From: Gammaproteobacteria bacterium
Lineage (GTDB): Bacteria; Pseudomonadota; Gammaproteobacteria; Ga0077536
Direction of reading: 5' to 3'
Length of the DNA stretch: 64,000 nucleotides
NCBI GenBank assembly: GCA_024235015.1
Contig: JACKNG010000005.1
Coordinates: 434,001-498,000 of the forward strand
The translations under genes and the position numbers were made by a program. Shown here piece after piece: positions 17,664-26,582 of the stretch; position 1 is the stretch's first letter, and the number at the start of each line of letters is the position of its first letter. The notes under the pieces were generated by a model, which was given only the letters and a program-made list of their open reading frames with translations, was not told where the DNA came from and ran no database searches.

Positions 17664-19747
17664 TGCGCGTCGCGACCGAAACCGTCCCAGCCGGAGTCGG
17701 CGGCGAAACGCGCGCCGTGCTGGGCCTCGAGCTGGCGCAGGCGGGTCAGCACCTCGGACACGCCACGCTCGCGGGCATAGTTCAACGGCCCGCCGCGGAA
17801 CGGTGCAAACCCGGTGCCGAAGACCATGCCGACGTCGACCAGGTCGGCATCGGCGACGATACCTTCGCGCAGGCAGGCGACGGCCTCGTTGACCATCCGC
17901 AGCACGAGCCGGTCCCGTACGTCGGCGGCGGCGACGTCGCGCCGCCCCTTGGCCGCCGGGCGACGCCGTTTGCCGTGCTCGTAGAACCCGGCCTTGGACT
18001 TCACGCCGAGTCGCCCGCGGGTAACCTGTTCGCGCAGTACCCCGGGCACCTCGCCGCCGAACGCCGCGGCCAGGATCTCGCCGACGTGCAGGCAGATGTC
18101 GAGGCCGACGGTGTCGGCCAGTTCGAGCGGCCCCATCGGCATGCCGAAGGCGCGCGCGGTTTCGTCGATGTAGGCCGTGTCGACGCCTTCGGCAAGCAGG
18201 CTGAAGGCCTCCTGCAGGTAGGGCGACAGCACGCGGTTGACGAGGAAACCAGGCGCACTCTGCGCCGGCAGGGGCAGGCGGTCGATGGCGGCGACGAAAG
18301 CTGCCGCGCGTGCCGCGACGGCTGCGCGCGTCGCGCCGCCGCTGACGATCTCGACCAGCTGCATCTGCGCCACGGGATTGAAGAAATGCACGCCGACCAG
18401 GCGGGCGGGATCGTCCAGCGCCGCGGCGATCTCGCCCAGCTCGATGCTGGAGGTGTTGGTGGCGAGCAGGGCGTCGGGCCGCGCCTGCGCCTCGACAGCG
18501 CGGAACAGGGCGCGCTTCGCTGCGACGTCCTCGACGATGGCTTCGATCACGACGTCGGCACGGCCGATGCCGTGGCCGTCGAGGTCGACCACCAGGCGAT
18601 CGCGCGCCGCAAGTCGCTCGTAGCGATCCCGCACGCGTCGTTCGAACAGGCGGTGGGCGCGTCGCACGGCGCCGCCGAGATACTCGGCGCCGCGGTCCTG
18701 CAGGGTTACCTGCAGGCCGCGCAGCGCGCACCACGCGGCAATGTCGCCGCCCATGGTGCCGGCACCGACGACGTGGACGTGGCGAATCGGCTTCCCGGCC
18801 TCGCGGCCGAAACCCTTCAGGCGTTCCTGGAGCATGAACAGGCGCACCAGGTTGCGGCTGGTGGAAGTCGTCAGCAGTTCGGCAATCGAGCGTGCCTCGG
18901 CACGGTACATGCGGGTTTCGTCGCCACCGTGGCGCGCCCACAGGCGCAGCAGTGCGTACGGCGCCGGGTAGTGCTGCTCGGGCGCCTTGCGCGCGACGAC
19001 GTGGCGCAGGGCACGCGCCGTGAGCGGCCGCAACAGGCCGTGTGAGACCGCCTGTTTCCACCACGCCGGCTCGCGTCGCGTGTGCCACATGCCGGCAAAA
19101 TGCCGCGCCGCGGCGTCGAGGTGGCGGCGCGGCACCGCGCGGTCGACCAGGCCCAGGGCGCGCGCGCGACGGGCGTTGACCGCGCGCCCGGTCAGCATGA
19201 GATCGAGCGCGGCCAGCGCCCCGCACTGGCGTATCGAGCGCACCGTGCCACCGAACCCGGGATGGATACCGAGCAGGATCTCGGGAAAGCCGAGGCGGGT
19301 CGCCGACGCATCGTCGGCGACGACGTGGCGACAGGCCAGGGCCAGCTCGAGGCCGCCGCCGAGACAGAAGCCGTGCACCCGCGCGACGGTCGGGAACGGC
19401 AGGTTCTCGAGCCGCGCGAACAGGGCGTGGACCTCGTCGATCTGGCGCGCCGTCTGGTCAGGGTCGAGCATGTCGTCGAAGGCGCGGATGTCGGCACCGG
19501 CAGCGAAGCCGTTGGGCTTGGCTGAATGCAGGACCAGTCCGCGCGGACGCGCCTCGCTGGCCGCGTCGAGTGCCACGGCCAGCTCGCCCAGCACGGCGGC
19601 GGACAGGGTGTTGGTGGAAGCCCCGGCGCAGTCCAGCGCCAGCCACAACAGCTTGTCGTCATCACGATGCAGGCGCCAATGCTCGACGCCCGGCAGCTCG
19701 ATCACCTGCATGGGGGTCGTGTCGACCAGCCTGTCGTCCCGGCTCAT
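17660..19747 (-). CDS. FadJ-type enoyl-CoA hydratase / 3-hydroxyacyl-CoA dehydrogenase
   Basis: A 695-residue bifunctional beta-oxidation alpha subunit. The N-terminal crotonase domain (about 1-200) has the oxyanion segments FAAGADIRAFDD and HGFCLGGGLELAL and the acidic FPEILLGIHPG loop. The dehydrogenase half starts at VVGAGTMGGDIAAW (near 320), continues with NTSSIELGEI and VGVHFFNPVAQM, and ends with two C-terminal domains. It would hydrate enoyl-CoA and oxidise the 3-hydroxyacyl-CoA with NAD+. It abuts the thiolase gene (TGATG), its natural partner, and overlaps the downstream ABC ATPase (ATGA). Confidence 0.92.
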   Translation of the reverse strand: MSRDDRLVDTTPMQVIELPGVEHWRLHRDDDKLLWLALDCAGASTNTLSAAVLGELAVALDAASEARPRGLVLHSAKPNGFAAGADIRAFDDMLDPDQTARQIDEVHALFARLENLPFPTVARVHGFCLGGGLELALACRHVVADDASATRLGFPEILLGIHPGFGGTVRSIRQCGALAALDLMLTGRAVNARRARALGLVDRAVPRRHLDAAARHFAGMWHTRREPAWWKQAVSHGLLRPLTARALRHVVARKAPEQHYPAPYALLRLWARHGGDETRMYRAEARSIAELLTTSTSRNLVRLFMLQERLKGFGREAGKPIRHVHVVGAGTMGGDIAAWCALRGLQVTLQDRGAEYLGGAVRRAHRLFERRVRDRYERLAARDRLVVDLDGHGIGRADVVIEAIVEDVAAKRALFRAVEAQARPDALLATNTSSIELGEIAAALDDPARLVGVHFFNPVAQMQLVEIVSGGATRAAVAARAAAFVAAIDRLPLPAQSAPGFLVNRVLSPYLQEAFSLLAEGVDTAYIDETARAFGMPMGPLELADTVGLDICLHVGEILAAAFGGEVPGVLREQVTRGRLGVKSKAGFYEHGKRRRPAAKGRRDVAAADVRDRLVLRMVNEAVACLREGIVADADLVDVGMVFGTGFAPFRGGPLNYARERGVSEVLTRLRQLEAQHGARFAADSGWDGFGRDAQ

Positions 19748-21066
19748 CAGGCCCGCTCCAGCAGCATCGCACCGCCCTGTCCGCCGCCGATGCAGATGGC
19801 GGCGACGCCGCGCCGCGCCTGGCGTTGCTCGAGCACCTTGAGCAGATGCAGCACGATGCGTGCCCCGCTGGTCCCCACCGGGTGCCCCAGGGCCACGGCG
19901 CCGCCGTCGACATTGAGGCGCTCGTCGGCGATCTCGCCCATCGCGCCGCGCAGGTTGAGCTCGTCGCGACAATAGGCCTCGTCGGCAAAGGCGCGCTGGC
20001 AGGCCAGGACCTGGCCGGCGAAGGCCTCGTTGATCTCCCAGTAATCGATCTTGTCGAAACCGAGGCGCCGCCGCTTGAGCAGCGGGGTCGCGGCGTGGAC
20101 CGGACCGAAGCCCATCTGGCGCGGGTCGAGGCCCGCCCACTGCGAATCGACCATGCGCCCGAGCACCGGCAACGCGTATTGTTCGACCGCAGTTTCGCTG
20201 GCGAGCAGCAGCCACGCCGCACCGTCGGTGATCTGCGAGCTGTTGCCGGGCGTGACGTTGCCGAACTCGCGGTCGAAGAAGGGTTTCAGCCGCGCCAGCT
20301 TGTCGAGCGAGGAATCCGGCCGTACGCCGTCGTCGTGCAGATGGACCCCGCCGTCGTCGTCGAACAGGGGCACGATCTCGTCCAGCCGGCCCTCGCTCTG
20401 CGCCGCGGCGAGGCGCTGGTGGCTGCGTACGGCGTAGGCATCCATGTCGGTGCGGGTGATGCCGTAGCGCCGGCTGATGATCTCCGCCGTCTGCCCCATC
20501 GACAGGCCCACCACCGGGTCGGTGAGGCCGAGCAGCAGGGCGATCACCGGTTTGAAATACGCCGGCCGCAACGCCCCCAGCAGGCCGAGGCGCTGCCTGA
20601 ACGTGCGCGCTGCCGCCCATTGCGCCAGCCACGCCGCCATGCGCGGGCTCCATAGCACCGGGGCATGGCTCATCGCCTCGGTCCCACCGGCGAGGACGAG
20701 TTCTGCACGCCCGGCGCCGATGTCCTGCGCCGCACTGTCGATCGCCTGCATACCGGTGGCACAGTTGCGCTGCACCGTCCAGGCCGGCACGCGATCGCCG
20801 CAACCGAGGCGCAGGGCGACGACGCGGGCGATGTTGGCCTCCTCCGGTCCGGGCATGATGCAGCCGAGGATGACCTGGTCGATCGCCTCGGGCGCGAATG
20901 GCTGGCGCGCCAGCAGAGCACGCCCGGCGTGCACGGCGAGATCGGAGGGCCGGAACGGGCCGGGCCCGGTGCGGGCCTTGAGGAACGGCGTGCGCGCGCC
21001 GTCGACGATGTAGACCGGCCGCGCCGGCGCGTGTCCGGCGGCGGAACGAGACGAACTCACGGCCAT
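19747..21066 (-). CDS. Acetyl-CoA acyltransferase (thiolase, FadI-like)
   Basis: A 439-residue thiolase that cleaves 3-ketoacyl-CoA to acetyl-CoA and a shortened acyl-CoA. The nucleophile is in QRNCATGMQAI (near residue 98), the histidine in GGAVALGHPVGTSGAR (near 393) and the second cysteine in CIGGGQGG (near 427). Length and the inserted loop match the FadI/trifunctional beta-subunit group more than short biosynthetic thiolases. ATG 21066 has GGGAG seven or eight bases upstream. It is followed at once by the FadJ-type gene, forming a complete beta-oxidation pair. Confidence 0.92.
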   Translation of the reverse strand: MAVSSSRSAAGHAPARPVYIVDGARTPFLKARTGPGPFRPSDLAVHAGRALLARQPFAPEAIDQVILGCIMPGPEEANIARVVALRLGCGDRVPAWTVQRNCATGMQAIDSAAQDIGAGRAELVLAGGTEAMSHAPVLWSPRMAAWLAQWAAARTFRQRLGLLGALRPAYFKPVIALLLGLTDPVVGLSMGQTAEIISRRYGITRTDMDAYAVRSHQRLAAAQSEGRLDEIVPLFDDDGGVHLHDDGVRPDSSLDKLARLKPFFDREFGNVTPGNSSQITDGAAWLLLASETAVEQYALPVLGRMVDSQWAGLDPRQMGFGPVHAATPLLKRRRLGFDKIDYWEINEAFAGQVLACQRAFADEAYCRDELNLRGAMGEIADERLNVDGGAVALGHPVGTSGARIVLHLLKVLEQRQARRGVAAICIGGGQGGAMLLERA

Positions 21067-21112
21067 GACTGCAACTCCCTCGAGACTGCCGGCGCGAACC
21101 CGCGGCGCAGCC

Positions 21113-22522
21113 TCAGCGTGCCTCGCGCAGGCGCGGGTCGAAGGCATCGCGGACGGCGTCGGCGAACACGTTGGCGGCCAGCACGAGCGTGAACATGAAC
21201 ACGAAGGCGGCCAGCAGCGACCACCATACCACCGGCTCGCGCGCCAGTTCCAACCGCGCGCTGTTGATCATGTTGCCCCAGGATTCCATGCTCGGGTCGA
21301 CCCCGATGTCGATGTAGGTCAGGGCCGCTTCGGCCAGCACCAGGCCGCTGAAATCGAGCACGATGGAGATCATCACGATGTGCATGATGTTGGGCACGAT
21401 GTGACGCAGCAACACCACCCGGTGCGGCACACCGAAAGCGCGCGCGGCGGCGATGAAATCGACCTCGCGCAATTTCAACGCCTCGCCGCGCAGGTAGCGG
21501 CACAACCCGGTCCAGGTGGTCACGCCGAGAATCATGCACAGCGCCAGCAGGCGCAGGTCGGCACGCGCGGCGAGGCTGGTATAGGCGGCGGCGTTGCGCG
21601 CCATGTAGACCTCGAGCATGAGCGCCGCGGCGGCGATCAGTAGAACGCCCGGGATCGACGACAACGTGGTGTACAGGTACTGGATGACATCGTCGACCCA
21701 GCCACGGAAATAGCCCGCGGCGATGCCGAGCACGATGGCGAAGGGCAGCATGACGAGGGTCGTCAAGGTACCGATGAGCAGCCCCGTACGGATGCTCTTG
21801 AGTGCCTGGAAGAGGACGTCGTTGCCGGTCTGGTCGGTACCGAGGACGTGGTAGTAGGGCGCCAGCGCGACGCAGAAGCCGCCGGCCAGCAGGATTGCGC
21901 CGAGCGTGAGGAGGATGCTGCGCCAGGGCGTACCGAGTGTGCCCCGCACCATGCCGGCGACCACGCCGGCGAATCCCTGCCGCCGGCGCCGCGCCACGAG
22001 CAGGCCGGCGAGCGCGGCCGCGCCCAGCCAGACGGCGGCCCCGCCGGCCAGGCCGGCCAGCGCGCGCCGCAGGATGTCGGCGCCGCGCTCGGCGTCCGCA
22101 TCGGCGAGATGCGCACCGGCGTATTCCAGTCGCGGGTAGCCGCGTCGCGTGCTGCCGTCGGCTTGTTCGATCATCTCCTTCGCGTAGGCGCGCACCGCGA
22201 ACGGCGCCGAGTAGGTCTTCTCGACACGTTCGCGCAGCGGGGTCAGCGCGACATCGAGGAGGCTGCGGATCTCGCCGGCGTAGCTCGTCTCGGCATCCTC
22301 CTGCATCCGCTCCAGGCGCGGATGGAAATGACACGAATCGAGCACCGCGATGACGAGGTAGGTGGTCAGCACCACCGCGGCGGCCATACCCAGCGGACGC
22401 TCGGCGACCTGCCGCCACGGCGCGACGAGATGCTCGTGGCGGCGCGCATAGAGCACGTAGGTACCGGCCAGCGCGAGCAGCACGAAGAACAGCACGTCGG
22501 TCTTGAGCAACACTATCTGCAC
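21113..22522 (-). CDS. Peptide ABC importer permease (YejE/OppC-type) with extended N-terminus
   Basis: A 469-residue inner-membrane protein. The C-terminal 270 residues form a BPD_transp_1 permease domain (LGTDQTGNDVLFQALKSIR, then the EAA-like loop AARAFGVPHRVVLLRHIVPN and a DPRL end) as in OppC and YejE. The N-terminal 190 residues hold two extra hydrophobic segments (about 8-25 and 45-62) around a soluble region with FHPRLERMQ and a further hydrophobic stretch. That makes it longer than usual permeases of about 300-340 residues. It would pair with the other permease, ten bases upstream. Confidence 0.9.
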   Translation of the reverse strand: MQIVLLKTDVLFFVLLALAGTYVLYARRHEHLVAPWRQVAERPLGMAAAVVLTTYLVIAVLDSCHFHPRLERMQEDAETSYAGEIRSLLDVALTPLRERVEKTYSAPFAVRAYAKEMIEQADGSTRRGYPRLEYAGAHLADADAERGADILRRALAGLAGGAAVWLGAAALAGLLVARRRRQGFAGVVAGMVRGTLGTPWRSILLTLGAILLAGGFCVALAPYYHVLGTDQTGNDVLFQALKSIRTGLLIGTLTTLVMLPFAIVLGIAAGYFRGWVDDVIQYLYTTLSSIPGVLLIAAAALMLEVYMARNAAAYTSLAARADLRLLALCMILGVTTWTGLCRYLRGEALKLREVDFIAAARAFGVPHRVVLLRHIVPNIMHIVMISIVLDFSGLVLAEAALTYIDIGVDPSMESWGNMINSARLELAREPVVWWSLLAAFVFMFTLVLAANVFADAVRDAFDPRLREAR

Positions 22523-22532
22523 GACCGCATAC

Positions 22533-23510
22533 CTAGCTCAGGCGCACCCGCGGATCGACCAGGGTGTAGGAGATGTCGGTCAGGATGAGACCGATGATGT
22601 AGAGCACCGAGCCGAGGAAGACCATCGCGCGCACGATGGCGAAGTCCTGGCTCTGGATGGCCTCGATGGTATAGCTGCCGAGCCCCGGTATGCCGAAGAA
22701 AGCCTCGGTGATCAGGCTGCCGAGGAACAACGAGGGCAATACCACGACCACTCCGGTCAGGATGGGGATGAGCGCATTGCGCAAGACGTGGCCATAGAGC
22801 ACCGCCTTCTCGCCGAGCCCCTTGGCGCGCGCCGTGCGCACGTAGTCGCGGTTGATCTCCTCGAGAAAGATCGTGCGGTACCAGCGCGTACCATGACCGA
22901 GCCCGCCGACGACGCCGACCAGTACCGGCAGGATGACGAACTTGATCGCCACCCAGCCGCTCTCGAAGCCCGAGATCGGCACCAGGCGCAGCAGTTTGCC
23001 GACCACGTACTGGCCGCCGATGATGTAGAACAGGCCCGAGATCGACATCATCGCCACGCAGACGATCACCGCCCAGGTATCGATGTAGGTGCCACGGAAA
23101 AAGGCGATGGTGAGGGCGAGGCTGATGGTCAGCAACAAGCCGATGAGGAATACCGGCAGGGTGATGGCGAGACTTGGCCACATGCGTTGGGAGATGTCGT
23201 AGCCGATATCGCGGCCGCTGTCGGACTGGCCGAAATCGAACAGGAAGAGCCGCACCGTGTTGCGATAGAAGATGGTATCGGTAGCGCGGTCGCTACCTTC
23301 GCGCATCGTGTTCCACAGCAGCGGCTTGTCGTAGCCGCGCTCGGACTTCCACTTGTTGATCGCGTCCGCGGTGACATGCTTGCTACCGAGATGCAGGCGC
23401 GCCATGTCGTCTGGTGAATTGACGACGAAGAACAACACGAAGGTGATGACGTTGACGCCGAGCAGGATGGGCACGGCATAGGCGATGCGGCGAATGACAT
23501 AGGCAATCAT
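22533..23510 (-). CDS. Peptide ABC importer permease (YejB/OppB-type)
   Basis: A 325-residue inner-membrane permease. It begins with the OppB-like helix IAYVIRRIAYAVPILLGVN and has about six transmembrane segments, the EAA loop TARAKGLGEKAVLYGHVLRNALIP near residue 215 and the ending DPRVRLS. It would form the channel with the YejE/OppC-type permease. Its ATG overlaps the stop of the binding-protein gene (ATGA) and the second permease follows ten bases later. Confidence 0.93.
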   Translation of the reverse strand: MIAYVIRRIAYAVPILLGVNVITFVLFFVVNSPDDMARLHLGSKHVTADAINKWKSERGYDKPLLWNTMREGSDRATDTIFYRNTVRLFLFDFGQSDSGRDIGYDISQRMWPSLAITLPVFLIGLLLTISLALTIAFFRGTYIDTWAVIVCVAMMSISGLFYIIGGQYVVGKLLRLVPISGFESGWVAIKFVILPVLVGVVGGLGHGTRWYRTIFLEEINRDYVRTARAKGLGEKAVLYGHVLRNALIPILTGVVVVLPSLFLGSLITEAFFGIPGLGSYTIEAIQSQDFAIVRAMVFLGSVLYIIGLILTDISYTLVDPRVRLS

Positions 23511-25681
23511 CCGACCGACTCCTTCTGCCGCGCGCGGTAGGTGCGCCAGGCGGGGATGGCCGAGACGAGCAGCACCATGACCAGCGCGATCACCGGCCAC
23601 ACCACCGGCTGATTCCACTCGCGCCGTTTGCGCGCCCGCAGCTCGGCGTCGATGGTCTTGTACTTGAGCGTGTTGCGCCCCATCAGGTTGGGCTTGGCGT
23701 TGCCGAACCAGGAGTGATAGAGCGTGTAGGCGGTAGGATGGAAACCCCACAGCCACGGCGCGTCGCGGCGCACGATCTCGACCATCTCGTCGATCAGGGC
23801 CTGGCGTTCGGGGCCGTCGGCCATGGCCCGCATGCGCACGAACAACTCGTCGAAGCGCTGGTCGTCGTAGTTGACCGCGTTCTCGCCGTGGTGTTCGACC
23901 TTGCCGTTGGGACCGTAGAGCAGGAACAGGAAATTCTCGGGATCCGGATAATCGGCGTTCCAGCCCCAGCCGAAGATCTGCGCCGTGCCTTTGCGCACCT
24001 TCTCCTGGAATCGGTTGTAATCGGTGGCCCGGATGACAAGCTGGATACCCAGCTTGTCGAACTGCTTGCGGTACCAGTTGAGCAGCGACTTGCTGCCGGG
24101 CCCGCCCGATACCGTCTCGAAGTAGAGCGTGAGCTGCTTGCCGGTGTCGGCATCGCGGCCCTGCGGAAAGCCCGCCTGGCGCATCAACTCGCGCGCCTCC
24201 GCTATGTCGCGCCGGACCGGGTGACCGTCGACCCAGCGGTAGACGTAGGGATTGATGCCGTTCGCGCCGTCGACGTGCCCGAAGATGCCCGGCGGGATGG
24301 GCCCCTGCGCGGGGACGCCGCGGCCATTGGCGAAGATCGAGATGAGCTCCTCGTAGTCGACCGCGATCGAGATTGCACGGCGCAGCAGGCGCGCACGGTC
24401 GCCGTCGCCGCCGACCACGGGGTCGAGCATGTTGAAGCCCATGTAGGAAATCGAGGTCGTCACCGCCGTGATGAGCTGGATGCCCTTCTCGCGCATGGTG
24501 TCGGTGAGCTGTGCCTCGCCCTGGGCGTTGAAGCGGATGGCCTGGTCGAAACTGTCGGCGAGCACGTTGGAGACGTCGTAATAGCCCTGCAGGAACTTGG
24601 TCCACTCCGGGATCGGTTCCTTCTCCAGGCTGTAGTAGGCGACGTCGATGAACGGCATGCGCTCACCGGCGCGCGCGAGCAGGCCGGCCTCGGCATCGCC
24701 CGGTTCACCCTCGCTCGGATAGGCTTCGCCGCGGAAATTGGGATTGCGCTCCAGCACCATGCGGCGATTGGGATTGTTGTCCGTCAGCATGTAGGGGCCG
24801 GTGCCGACGGGATACCAGTCGAGCGAGATGTTGCGCTCCTTCATGCCGGGCCGGCCGTAGAAGACGTCGGCCTCCCACGGCACCGGGGCGAAGAACGACA
24901 TCGCCAGCCAGTAACGGAACTGCGGATATTTCTCCGTGATGACGATCTCGTAGGTGTAGCGATCGACGACCCGCGCACCGGGGAAATCGTACTCGCGCAA
25001 ATCGACCGGCCTGCCGGTGTCGCGCTCGACCTCGCGCAGGCGCTGGCCGAACGCGCCCAGGCCCTTGATGTATTTACTCATCAGGCCGGCCAGCGGCGAG
25101 TGCAGGCGCGGATGGACCAGGCGCTTGATCTGGTAGACGTAGTCGGCCGCCACCAGCTCGCGCGTACCGCTCAGTTCGAAATCGGCGAGGCGCTTGCGGT
25201 CGCCGAGGGTGGTCTCGTCGAGATCGTGGTAGACGTAGTGCCCGTCATCGTCGCGCGCAAAAGCCGGATGCGGCTGGTAACGGACCCCGCGCTGGATGGT
25301 GATGCGGTAGACCGCTTCGGCAACCGCCTCGCGCGGTGCGTCGTCGGGGAGGGCTGCGCCGTCGGCGTCGAAATAGCGCGGCTCGGGCAGGGCGACGGCG
25401 GTCAGCGGAACCAGCTGATAGGGGCGCTTGAGAAAGTGATATTGCACGACCGGCTCGTAGATCTGGCCGTTGAACACCGCCTCGTTTTCGCTGTACGAAG
25501 AGACCGGGTCGAGATGCTTGGGGCGCTCTGAAAACGAACCGTACATGATGGCGCGCGAGCTGTCGGCGGCCGGATACGGGCTGTTCCAGGGTTCCTCCCC
25601 GCAGGCGACGAGCATGAGCGTGATGATCACGCCGGCACAGAGGCGGAACCAGGCTGGAAGGAGGAGATGCAAAGTCGGCAA
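23507..25681 (-). CDS. Peptide ABC importer substrate-binding lipoprotein (SBP family 5)
   Basis: A large extracytoplasmic binding protein (724 residues from the chosen start) with a lipobox LVAC at residues 24-27 and SBP_bac_5 segments such as VGTGPYMLTDNNPNRRMVL and WGWNADYPDPENFLF. It ends with a hydrophobic helix (about 693-712) followed by a basic tail. An upstream ATG at 25741 is in frame, but a good promoter (-10 at 25704-25709) lies downstream of it. I therefore use TTG 25681, which gives a normal lipoprotein signal; TTG 25672 is an alternative. No strong ribosome site distinguishes them. It is the first gene of the operon. Confidence 0.88.
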   Translation of the reverse strand: MPTLHLLLPAWFRLCAGVIITLMLVACGEEPWNSPYPAADSSRAIMYGSFSERPKHLDPVSSYSENEAVFNGQIYEPVVQYHFLKRPYQLVPLTAVALPEPRYFDADGAALPDDAPREAVAEAVYRITIQRGVRYQPHPAFARDDDGHYVYHDLDETTLGDRKRLADFELSGTRELVAADYVYQIKRLVHPRLHSPLAGLMSKYIKGLGAFGQRLREVERDTGRPVDLREYDFPGARVVDRYTYEIVITEKYPQFRYWLAMSFFAPVPWEADVFYGRPGMKERNISLDWYPVGTGPYMLTDNNPNRRMVLERNPNFRGEAYPSEGEPGDAEAGLLARAGERMPFIDVAYYSLEKEPIPEWTKFLQGYYDVSNVLADSFDQAIRFNAQGEAQLTDTMREKGIQLITAVTTSISYMGFNMLDPVVGGDGDRARLLRRAISIAVDYEELISIFANGRGVPAQGPIPPGIFGHVDGANGINPYVYRWVDGHPVRRDIAEARELMRQAGFPQGRDADTGKQLTLYFETVSGGPGSKSLLNWYRKQFDKLGIQLVIRATDYNRFQEKVRKGTAQIFGWGWNADYPDPENFLFLLYGPNGKVEHHGENAVNYDDQRFDELFVRMRAMADGPERQALIDEMVEIVRRDAPWLWGFHPTAYTLYHSWFGNAKPNLMGRNTLKYKTIDAELRARKRREWNQPVVWPVIALVMVLLVSAIPAWRTYRARQKESVG

Positions 25682-25703
25682 GCCGCGGCGCGAATGGCAG
25701 AGG

Positions 25704-25731
25704 ATTATAAACTCAGGGCGGACACTGTACA
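25704..25731 (-). promoter_or_regulatory. Promoter of the leftward importer/beta-oxidation operon
   Basis: On the minus strand a perfect TATAAT (25704-25709) follows TGTACA (25726-25731) with a 16-base spacer. Transcription would start near 25697, just before the TTG start of the binding-protein gene. The palindromic TGTACA overlaps a -10-like TACACT for the divergent fabI gene, so the two promoters may overlap. Confidence 0.65.
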
Positions 25732-25785
25732 CTTCGGCCACCGCGTGCAGGCGCGGATTCCAGCTCCAACGAGGACGGTCATCCG

Positions 25786-26568
25786 ATGGGAATTCTTCAG
25801 GGCAAGCGTGCGCTCATCGTCGGCGTCGCCAGCAACAAGTCGATCGCCTGGGGCATCGCGCAGGCCATGCACCGGGAGGGCGCGGAGCTGGCTTTCACCT
25901 ACCAGAACGAGCGCCTGCAGTCGCGCGTGGAGGATTTCGCCGCGCAGCTCGGCTCCGAGATTACCCTGCCTTGCGACGTCGCCAGCGACGCCGAAATCCA
26001 GGGCGTGTTCGATGGCCTCGACGATTACTGGGATCACTTCGACATCCTCGTCCATTCGGTGGCCTTCGCCAACCGCGAGGAGCTGCAGGGCTCTTATCTC
26101 GATACCGTGACCCGCGAAGGCTTCCGGCTCGCCCACGACATCAGTTCGTACAGCTTCGCCGCGCTCGCCAATGCCGCGCGCCCGATGATGAAGGGGCGCC
26201 AGGGCGCCATGCTCACGCTGAGTTACCTCGGCGCGGTGCGCACCATGCCGAGCTACAACATCATGGGCCTGGCCAAAGCCAGTCTCGAGGCCAACGTCCG
26301 CTACATGGCAGAGAGCGTCGGTCCGGAAGGCATCCGTGTCAATGCAATCTCGGCCGGTCCGATCCGCACCCTGGCGGCGTCCGGCGTCAAGGACCTGCGC
26401 AAGTTCCTCGACTACGTCGAGAAGACTGCCCCGCTGCGCCGCAACGTCACCATCGAGGAAGTCGGCAACGTGGCCGCTTTCCTGTGTTCCGATCTCGCAT
26501 CTGCCGTCACCGGCGAGATCACCTACTGCGACTGCGGCTTCAACATCCTCGGCATGGGCGGGATCTGA
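25786..26568 (+). CDS. fabI: Enoyl-[acyl-carrier-protein] reductase (NADH)
   Basis: A 260-residue SDR enzyme that carries out the last step of each fatty-acid elongation cycle. The glycine motif is the FabI form GVASNKSIAWG (about residues 14-24). The catalytic tyrosines are Tyr147 (SYLG) and Tyr157, with Lys164 in a Y-x6-K spacing typical of FabI. The C-terminus NILGMGGI is also FabI-like. GAGGA lies upstream of the ATG. It is divergent from an operon that includes fatty-acid breakdown genes. The symporter gene follows after 14 bases. Confidence 0.96.
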   Translation: MGILQGKRALIVGVASNKSIAWGIAQAMHREGAELAFTYQNERLQSRVEDFAAQLGSEITLPCDVASDAEIQGVFDGLDDYWDHFDILVHSVAFANREELQGSYLDTVTREGFRLAHDISSYSFAALANAARPMMKGRQGAMLTLSYLGAVRTMPSYNIMGLAKASLEANVRYMAESVGPEGIRVNAISAGPIRTLAASGVKDLRKFLDYVEKTAPLRRNVTIEEVGNVAAFLCSDLASAVTGEITYCDCGFNILGMGGI

Positions 26569-26582
26569 GGGCCACGAGGCCG

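Noticed and set aside
16023..20803. Very long minus-strand open frames spanning ABC ATPase/FadJ and FadJ/thiolase regions as fusion proteins
   Set aside because: The extra parts are out-of-frame shadows of the neighbouring genes in high-GC DNA; proper starts exist at 17663 and 19747 with ATGA/TGATG junctions.
25681..25741. ATG 25741 as start of the binding-protein gene
   Set aside because: A near-consensus promoter lies downstream of it, and the added residues would bury the lipoprotein signal behind a long head.
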